17,742 nt of DNA from an uncultured Catenibacterium sp. (lineage in GTDB: Bacteria; Bacillota_I; Bacilli_A; Erysipelotrichales; Coprobacillaceae): the NCBI RefSeq assembly GCF_900540665.1, contig NZ_UQGV01000046.1, positions 1 through 17,742 on the forward strand, written 5' to 3'. This document shows, one piece after another, positions 13,414 to 17,742 of the stretch. The notes below the pieces were generated by a model that saw only the letters and a program-made list of their open reading frames with translations, was not told the origin of the DNA and did no database searches. Within the stretch, counting starts at the first letter, position 1, and every line of letters begins with the position of its first letter. The position numbers and the translations under genes were made by a program.

Positions 13414-14370
13414 TTATTTATCGGTATTTCCTATATACTCCTTTAATTCTTTAGGAATATGCCTAGCACTTCTTATAGCTCTTAATTGATATTTCTTAAG
13501 CACTTCTAACGGATAAAGAGAAGGGTCATATGTTTTTAGACGTTTAAGAAGCATACTTGTTTCATCACTCTCTATGACCTGACACTTATACATAATCGCA
13601 GAGTAAGGTGCACCATAATAGATATATACAATTGCATCTTGATGAATATTCCCTTTCTGATGCCATCTTATATAATCACTTTGATCAAATGCCTGAATTA
13701 AATCAAAACGCTTAGGAGAAGCAGGAATAACCCAATCTTCACATACCACAGTAGTCTGATAGCTTTGATCAATAAGAGACATGATATCTTCATCACTCAA
13801 TGTTTCATCTAATAGTATACTAATCCAATGTTTCTTATTCATATGAAAGGCAGGATAGATAGAAGGATAATCAACTGTATCTATAGGAACCTTAATATTC
13901 AGACATTCTACTTCTCCCTGTTCATCTAGAAACTTAGAATAATCTGTATGCATAATAAGCCCAAACCACTTATCATTATTTCTAAACACAAATGAATCAT
14001 CACTAGTAAAAGGATGATCAGGAAAAACATGATACTTTTCTTCAATAAGATGCATAAGACGTTTAGATTGAGGAAAAATAAAATAATCATATACAAAACA
14101 ATGATTTAAAATATCCTCAATACATCCTTCATATGCCTGTCTCACCTTTTGTACAAACTTTCCCTGCTTACCTACCAGATGAATATTTGTATACTCTTCA
14201 TCTGTATCAGAATCATAAACCTTAGCCTCTAATATATCATTTATTATTACTTCAATCCTGAAATCACCATCTAGTATGTCTTTCTTATATATATAATTGT
14301 ATTCTTGTTTCTTAAATCCATAATCAATGAGTTTACTCTCATCATAGTGATAACGTCTATAATCCTTCAT
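13414..14370 (-). CDS. MmcQ/YjbR-like protein fused to an EVE/PUA-like domain
   Basis: This 318-residue protein appears to have two domains. Residues about 1-205 match the MmcQ/YjbR family (CyaY-like fold), with KWFGLIMHTDYSKF (134-147), LNIKVPIDTVDYPSIYPAFHM (157-177) and HWISILLDETLSDEDIMSLI (181-200). Residues about 211-318 look like an EVE/PUA-type domain: WVIPASPKRFDLIQAF (213-228), W236, VYIYYGAPYSAIMYKCQV (248-265) and a basic end RAIRSARHIPKELKEYI. EVE domains in other proteins read modified or altered nucleic acid bases, while YjbR proteins have been annotated as DNA-binding. A nucleic-acid-related role follows from the families but is not proven here. The ATG has GAGG eight bases upstream, placed just after the capA terminator hairpin. 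Confidence 0.8.
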   Translation of the reverse strand: MKDYRRYHYDESKLIDYGFKKQEYNYIYKKDILDGDFRIEVIINDILEAKVYDSDTDEEYTNIHLVGKQGKFVQKVRQAYEGCIEDILNHCFVYDYFIFPQSKRLMHLIEEKYHVFPDHPFTSDDSFVFRNNDKWFGLIMHTDYSKFLDEQGEVECLNIKVPIDTVDYPSIYPAFHMNKKHWISILLDETLSDEDIMSLIDQSYQTTVVCEDWVIPASPKRFDLIQAFDQSDYIRWHQKGNIHQDAIVYIYYGAPYSAIMYKCQVIESDETSMLLKRLKTYDPSLYPLEVLKKYQLRAIRSARHIPKELKEYIGNTDK

Positions 14371-14381
14371 AAATATACCTC

Positions 14382-14404
14382 AAAAGGCAGTCAAAGACTG
14401 CCTT
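14382..14404 (-). terminator. Hairpin between the CapA-like gene and the YjbR-EVE gene
   Basis: AAGGCAGTC (14384-14392) and GACTGCCTT (14396-14404) form a 9-bp stem with a 3-nt loop, followed on the minus strand by a short T-run. It overlaps the TAA stop (14403-14405) and ends just before the next gene's Shine-Dalgarno. The short T-run suggests partial termination. Confidence 0.55.
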
Positions 14405-15482
14405 ACATATCAATTTTGATATTCTTTACTTTCTGTTTTACTTCTTCTTTCATATGAGGAATAGTCAGATTAGGAAAACCATGTTTCTCCACCAGCTTGT
14501 TTGTATAATCCTTTAAACGGTAGACAGAAAAATCATGTCTTTCTCTTTTACCTGTTAAAGTATAGTAATTTACAAGTGGTGTAAAAACAACGTTCTTGAT
14601 TTTCTTCTTCTCTATATCAAAAGAAAGCATACCTTCTAATTGACATGATTCTTCCAACATGCCACTCACAAAATTACCTAAACTATAAGCAACTAATGTA
14701 CGCTTGCCATCCTCTCTTTGAATATATTCTACATCCTGTAATGTATGTGAATGTGTTCCAATAATCACATCTGCACCTGCATCAGCAAGCTGCTTAGCCA
14801 TATTCTTCTGGAATGTATTAGGATACTGATCATATTCAATACCCCAATGACATGACACAATCACAATATCAGCATTCTCTCTTGCTTTCTTCATATTCTC
14901 CATCATAGTGGATTCATGAAAGTTAATCATATAAGGTAACTTTTTCTGATAAGTCACACCATTCACATATTGATTAAAAGATACAAACGCAATCTTAATG
15001 CCTTTCTTTTCTACTATCTTGATATTCTGTTTTTCTTCTTCATTCTCATAAAGTCCTAGATAAGTAATACGAGGATACTTATTAAATATCTGGATAGAAT
15101 GCAATATACCTGATGCCCCTTGATCATAAGCGTGATTAGTGGCTCCATTCACTACATTAAATCCTACCTTCTGTAAATCACCTGCAACACTATCAGGTGC
15201 ATTAAAGAGAGGATAACCAGAAGGTTCCCCACCACCTAATATCGTTTCCTGATTCACAAAACTATAATCTGCCTGAATATACTTCTTAATATTTTTATAA
15301 TAGCCTGTAAAGTCATAACCACTAGAAGTCTTGGCTTCATCAAGCATACATTGATGATAAAGATTATCTCCTACTGCAACAAAAGAAACACTCGAAGTTT
15401 CTTTTTTCTTTACTTCTTCTTTAGGAGGTGCACTACATCCTGAAAGAAGTAACATAACTGCAAGAATAAGTTGATATTTCAT
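14403..15482 (-). CDS. CapA-family lipoprotein (PGA_cap metallophosphatase fold)
   Basis: This 359-residue lipoprotein has the lipobox LSGC with Cys16, so it is attached to the outer face of the membrane. The mature part has the CapA/PGA_cap signatures: GDN (38-40), NQE (77-79), TNHAYDQGASG (115-125), SCHWGIEY (210-217), GTHSHTLQ (242-249) and SLGNF (267-271). This fold resembles metal-dependent phosphoesterases, and the His/Asn/Asp residues are intact. Relatives take part in anchoring or making poly-gamma-glutamate capsule, but no capB/C/D partner lies nearby, so that role is not supported. The start comes three bases after the dut stop with no Shine-Dalgarno near it, so translation is probably coupled to dut. 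The stop lies inside a terminator hairpin. Confidence 0.88.
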   Translation of the reverse strand: MKYQLILAVMLLLSGCSAPPKEEVKKKETSSVSFVAVGDNLYHQCMLDEAKTSSGYDFTGYYKNIKKYIQADYSFVNQETILGGGEPSGYPLFNAPDSVAGDLQKVGFNVVNGATNHAYDQGASGILHSIQIFNKYPRITYLGLYENEEEKQNIKIVEKKGIKIAFVSFNQYVNGVTYQKKLPYMINFHESTMMENMKKARENADIVIVSCHWGIEYDQYPNTFQKNMAKQLADAGADVIIGTHSHTLQDVEYIQREDGKRTLVAYSLGNFVSGMLEESCQLEGMLSFDIEKKKIKNVVFTPLVNYYTLTGKRERHDFSVYRLKDYTNKLVEKHGFPNLTIPHMKEEVKQKVKNIKIDM

Positions 15483-15485
15483 AGA

Positions 15486-15974
15486 TTATTTTGTAGTTGA
15501 ACCAAATCCACCATTACGTGTTTCAGTCGCATCATCATCTTCAGTAATACCATATGTCACAAAGATTCCCTGGGCAATACCTTGACCAGCCTGAACATCA
15601 ACAACTTTTCCTTCATTTGAATCATTTGTCATCTTAATAAAAATATGGCCTTCATTATCTGAATAAAAATAATCACTATCAATAACACCTACAGTATTAT
15701 TCAACTGTAGACGATATTTAAACCCTAAACCACTTCTTGGATAAATCATTAATACCCATCTTTCATTCATTTCACAGCGGATTCCTGTAGGAATCTTGAC
15801 TGTTTCTCCAGGTTCTAGATGTATATCAATAGGTGTATAAAAATCATATCCAGCAGATCCTTTAGTTGCACGACGTGGAAGCTTAATCGCATCATAGATG
15901 TCCTTTACATCTTCCTTTTCCATTCCCATTTGAAACTGTTCATAAGATACTTTATAAAATTTAGCGCTATTCAT
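15486..15974 (-). CDS. dut: dUTP diphosphatase (dUTPase)
   Basis: This 162-residue trimeric-type dUTPase hydrolyses dUTP to dUMP and pyrophosphate, which keeps uracil out of DNA and feeds dTMP synthesis. All five family motifs are visible: KGSAGYDF (38-45), PRSGLGFKY (79-87), NNTVGVIDSDYF (92-103, with Asp99), GQGIAQGIF (130-138) and the P-loop-like RNGGFGST (153-160). Length is slightly above the common 140-150 because of an N-terminal extension of about 30 residues (MNSAKFYKVSYEQFQ...). The ATG has AAAGGAG six bases upstream. It leads a unit with the CapA-like lipoprotein three bases downstream, an unusual pairing. Confidence 0.95.
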   Translation of the reverse strand: MNSAKFYKVSYEQFQMGMEKEDVKDIYDAIKLPRRATKGSAGYDFYTPIDIHLEPGETVKIPTGIRCEMNERWVLMIYPRSGLGFKYRLQLNNTVGVIDSDYFYSDNEGHIFIKMTNDSNEGKVVDVQAGQGIAQGIFVTYGITEDDDATETRNGGFGSTTK

Positions 15975-16000
15975 TATTTTCTCCTTTCACTCTTATTTAT

Positions 16001-16006
16001 ATTATA
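16001..16006 (-). promoter_or_regulatory. Probable dut promoter -10 box
   Basis: The minus strand has TATAAT about 26 bases before the dut ATG, just past the terminator of the preceding gene. No convincing -35 is seen at 16-18 bases upstream. Confidence 0.4.
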
Positions 16007-16009
16007 CAC

Positions 16010-16036
16010 AAAAAGCCTAGATATTACTCTAGACTT
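16010..16036 (-). terminator. Terminator of the small lipoprotein gene
   Basis: AAGCCTAGA (16013-16021) and TCTAGACTT (16028-16036) pair over nine positions, one of them G-U in the RNA. The stem is followed on the minus strand by five T (A16010-A16014). It starts two bases after the stop codon at 16038-16040. Confidence 0.8.
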
Positions 16037-16037
16037 T

Positions 16038-16556
16038 CTAGTCAAAACTATATTTAAATTCTTTATAAGTTCTTGTTTTCTTCTTATCCATTATTCTCGC
16101 ATAATAGTGCTCATTATCCTTGCCTACTTCTATACTTAAAGATACTTTGCGTTTATCTGAAAAAGTAAAAGAAGATGTTTCTACATGAGGACTACTCAAA
16201 TCAGCCTCTAAAACCGAAATAGTAAAAAAGTAATTCATATACTGCTTCTCATATACTTTAGAACTACCATGATAACAACGCATCAGCTTATTATCCTTCT
16301 TAGCCGTATAAGCAACATCTAAATGTTTATTAAGGACATAAGAATCAATCTCTTTATATTCCTTCTTATGAAGGTTCTTATTCATCTCTTTAAAGAAAAT
16401 TGTTTTATTATCTTTGCCCATGCATGTAATAGAAATATCTTCACCATTTAATAATCCTGAATAGAATGTGCGTACTTCCTGCGCTATATAATTTGAATTG
16501 GCACGTGTTGAGCATCCACTTGTCAACAAGAGTACAATTAACAAAAGTATCTTCAT
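16038..16556 (-). CDS. Small lipoprotein of unknown function
   Basis: This 172-residue protein has a clear lipoprotein signal peptide, MKILLLIVLLLTSGC, with Cys15 as the lipid site. The mature part is hydrophilic and Lys-rich and shows no motif I recognise; alternating strands such as YFFTISVLEADL and KVSLSIEVGKDNEHYYARIMD suggest a small beta domain with a possible receptor or inhibitor-like fold, but that is guesswork. Two cysteines remain in the mature part (about 45 and 94) besides the lipidated one. AGGTGAT lies six or so bases before the ATG. It has its own -10 and terminator, so it is monocistronic. It may belong to a lineage-specific orphan family. Confidence 0.75.
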   Translation of the reverse strand: MKILLLIVLLLTSGCSTRANSNYIAQEVRTFYSGLLNGEDISITCMGKDNKTIFFKEMNKNLHKKEYKEIDSYVLNKHLDVAYTAKKDNKLMRCYHGSSKVYEKQYMNYFFTISVLEADLSSPHVETSSFTFSDKRKVSLSIEVGKDNEHYYARIMDKKKTRTYKEFKYSFD

Positions 16557-16574
16557 GCTTTATCACCTGTAAGC

Positions 16575-16580
16575 ATTATA
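16575..16580 (-). promoter_or_regulatory. Probable -10 box of the small lipoprotein gene
   Basis: The minus strand reads TATAAT about 18 bases before the ATG. No good -35 is seen at the usual spacing. Confidence 0.4.
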
Positions 16581-16611
16581 CTAATTACTTATGGAATACC
16601 TGTGTATTTTC

Positions 16612-16641
16612 AAAAAAAGAAGCATTTATTTATGCTTCTTT
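16612..16641 (-). terminator. Terminator of the PASTA-Ltp gene
   Basis: AAAGAAGCAT (16616-16625) and ATGCTTCTTT (16632-16641) form a 10-bp perfect stem with a 6-nt loop. On the minus strand the T-run (A16612-A16618) follows. It lies 29 bases past the stop codon. Confidence 0.88.
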
Positions 16642-16670
16642 CCAACTCTTTCAAAAATACAACTTTGCGA

Positions 16671-17546
16671 TTACTGAGGTAGGTTATCTACTGCATATTG
16701 TGCTTCTTCTGCAGTGAACTTTTCTCCATAGCTTGAAGTCAACTGATCATAGATAGCTGAACGAGACATATGCATAGTTGTCTGATAATTCTTAGCTTTT
16801 TCTAATGCGTTCGCCTTATAGTCTGCTACTAAATGGTCCACTGCATACTGAGCGGCTTCTGCTGGAAAACCTTCCCCATAAGACGAAGTTAACTGATCAT
16901 AGATAGCTGCCTTAGACATATGCATCATAGACGAATAAGATTCTGCTTTCGCAAGAGCATTCTTATCTTCCATAGTAGGTTCTTTACCCTTTGAGTAGTG
17001 AACAGTGACAGTACTTCCCTTTTCTAATTTTGTACCTGCCGCTGGTGACTGACTTATGAATCCGCCCTCTGCTACATTATCAGAAAAATCTTCTTCTTTA
17101 GACAATTTAAATCCATTTTGATCACACCAGGCCTGTGCATCTGTATTACGTAAATCAGCAACTTCTACTTTTTCCACCTTTTTTGTCTTCTCTACTTTCT
17201 CTGTTGTAGATACTTCAGGTGAAGATTCTGTTGGTTCTGAATCACTAATACATCCCGCATATCCAAAGATAAAGAAACCTGCAAGAATCATACAGATCGC
17301 TTTTTTCTTAGGCTGCTTCTTGAATAGACAATATGCAAAATAACCAATGCCTAACACAAAAGAAATAAAGCCAAGCATCATGAATGCATCCACTGATACA
17401 CAGCGAATCACAAACAATACAAAGAAAACAAGTGAAGCCATTAATGTCTTTTTTGCCTTATCATTTGGTTCATTGTTTTTCTTTGACTTAATGAAATAAA
17501 CAATGCCTAGTACAAGTAAAACTAAAAATAATAGAAATAAAATCAT
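16671..17546 (-). CDS. Membrane protein with a PASTA domain and two Ltp-type repeats
   Basis: This protein has 291 residues from the ATG at 17546, chosen for AAGGGG eight bases upstream (an in-frame TTG at 17570 would be the alternative). Hydrophobic segments lie near 2-19, 35-50, 55-75 and 82-99. The last looks like a lipoprotein signal (KKKAICMILAGF...YAGC, Cys99). A Glu/Lys/Thr linker (100-128) leads to a PASTA domain (about 129-187; GFISQSPAAGTKLEKGSTVTV). Two 43-residue repeats (196-238 and 246-288) follow, each with [NA]AL-x-KA...MHMS...IYDQLTSSYGE-x-F and AQYAVD. This repeat belongs to the Ltp / host cell surface-exposed lipoprotein family. A phage-encoded member (TP-J34 Ltp) blocks DNA entry of superinfecting phage. 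Whether this chromosomal copy does so is unknown. Monocistronic. Confidence 0.88.
   Translation of the reverse strand: MILFLLFLVLLVLGIVYFIKSKKNNEPNDKAKKTLMASLVFFVLFVIRCVSVDAFMMLGFISFVLGIGYFAYCLFKKQPKKKAICMILAGFFIFGYAGCISDSEPTESSPEVSTTEKVEKTKKVEKVEVADLRNTDAQAWCDQNGFKLSKEEDFSDNVAEGGFISQSPAAGTKLEKGSTVTVHYSKGKEPTMEDKNALAKAESYSSMMHMSKAAIYDQLTSSYGEGFPAEAAQYAVDHLVADYKANALEKAKNYQTTMHMSRSAIYDQLTSSYGEKFTAEEAQYAVDNLPQ
16683..16961 (-). repeat. Two tandem Ltp-type repeats
   Basis: Units at 16833-16961 and 16683-16811 encode 43 residues each with about two thirds identity and share the block SAIYDQLTSSYGE / AAIYDQLTSSYGE. They are spaced by seven codons. Confidence 0.85.
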
Positions 17547-17623
17547 ATCAACATCCCCTTCCTTGGACAACTATATTGTAGTACTATCCATCAAAAGATG
17601 TATTGAGTAAGTGCTTGAGAATG

Positions 17624-17635
17624 CCTATTTATAGG
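17624..17635. promoter_or_regulatory. Short palindrome upstream of the PASTA-Ltp gene
   Basis: CCTATTTATAGG is a perfect inverted repeat (5 bp around TT) about 78 bases before the ATG. It may be an operator, or chance in an AT-rich gap. No convincing promoter was found between it and the gene. Confidence 0.25.
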
Positions 17636-17652
17636 TGTCAATAAAAAATAAT

Positions 17653-17677
17653 AAAAAAAGCTGTGCAATGACAGCTT
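17653..17677 (-). terminator. Terminator of a minus-strand unit beyond the right edge
   Basis: AAGCTGT (17658-17664) and ACAGCTT (17671-17677) form a 7-bp stem with a 6-nt loop, followed on the minus strand by seven T. No gene in the window ends there, so it probably closes a transcript coming from the right of 17742. Confidence 0.75.
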
Positions 17678-17688
17678 ATGATTTATTA

Positions 17689-17742
17689 GGGTCTTTAATT
17701 TTTGTGGGGGTCAGACCTTCGCTCTAAATATTTGGGGGTCTT
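17689..17742. other. GGGTC-box region, possible end of a mobile element
   Basis: Within 54 bases there are three related boxes: GGGTCT (17689-17694), GGGGGTCAGACC (17706-17717) and GGGGGTCTT (17734-17742). The middle one contains the palindrome GGTCAGACC. Repeated boxes of this type occur at ends of insertion sequences and beside transposase genes, but the rest lies outside the window and no transposase is seen. Confidence 0.3.

Noticed and set aside
14403..15482. A poly-gamma-glutamate capsule locus
   Set aside because: Only the CapA-like gene is present; no capB, capC or capD-like gene is seen and CapA-like proteins are common outside capsule loci.

Overview
This window is AT-rich and gene-dense, with short intergenic gaps, strong AGGAGG-type ribosome binding sites, TATAAT promoters and many hairpin/T-tract terminators. 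It looks like the chromosome of a low-GC Firmicute. The mix of families (DUF6465, DUF1836, DUF4230, CutC next to a hydrolase, Ltp-type repeats) suggests a gut anaerobe, possibly of the Erysipelotrichaceae; that placement is an inference from family content. No rRNA, tRNA, CRISPR array or complete insertion sequence is visible. Both edges differ from the interior: a GC-rich double hairpin at 1-50 and GGGGGTC-type boxes at 17689-17740. These could be ends of mobile elements lying outside the window.

Layout from left to right; every gene except the DUF1836 gene is on the minus strand. (1) 80-4164 is a two-gene surface operon: a large lipoprotein whose WG-repeat-like region is split by seven Ig-like Big_2 domains, followed by a membrane-anchored, apparently degenerate methyltransferase. 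(2) 4235-4653 holds a cryptic short ORF between two terminators and a small DUF6465 protein. (3) 4742-7500 holds typA (ribosome-associated GTPase) and, beyond its terminator, a zinc-ribbon membrane protein. (4) 7628-9703 is a tightly coupled operon of a DUF4230 membrane-anchored protein, cutC and an alpha/beta hydrolase. It is divergent from a DUF1836 regulator (9818-10297). The two divergent starts lie in a perfect 15-bp inverted repeat that encloses both predicted promoters. (5) 10312-10898 is a RelB/DinJ-RelE/ParE-type toxin-antitoxin pair. It converges on the DUF1836 gene through one shared hairpin that overlaps both stop codons. (6) 11010-15974 reads dut, capA-like lipoprotein, YjbR-EVE fusion, putative esterase, then an ATP-grasp ligase with a ~135-residue Lys/Glu/Val/Ala repeat tail. 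An extra promoter precedes the esterase and a strong terminator closes the unit. (7) 16038-17546 holds two surface proteins: a small orphan lipoprotein, and a membrane protein with a PASTA domain and two Ltp repeats, the family that includes a phage superinfection-exclusion lipoprotein.

The most unusual points are the possible invertible promoter segment at 9699-9822, the esterase/ATP-grasp pair with its histone-H1-like tail, the interrupted WG-like lipoprotein paired with a membrane pseudo-methyltransferase, and the PASTA-Ltp membrane protein. Most functions are read from motifs and family resemblance alone; no database search was possible.
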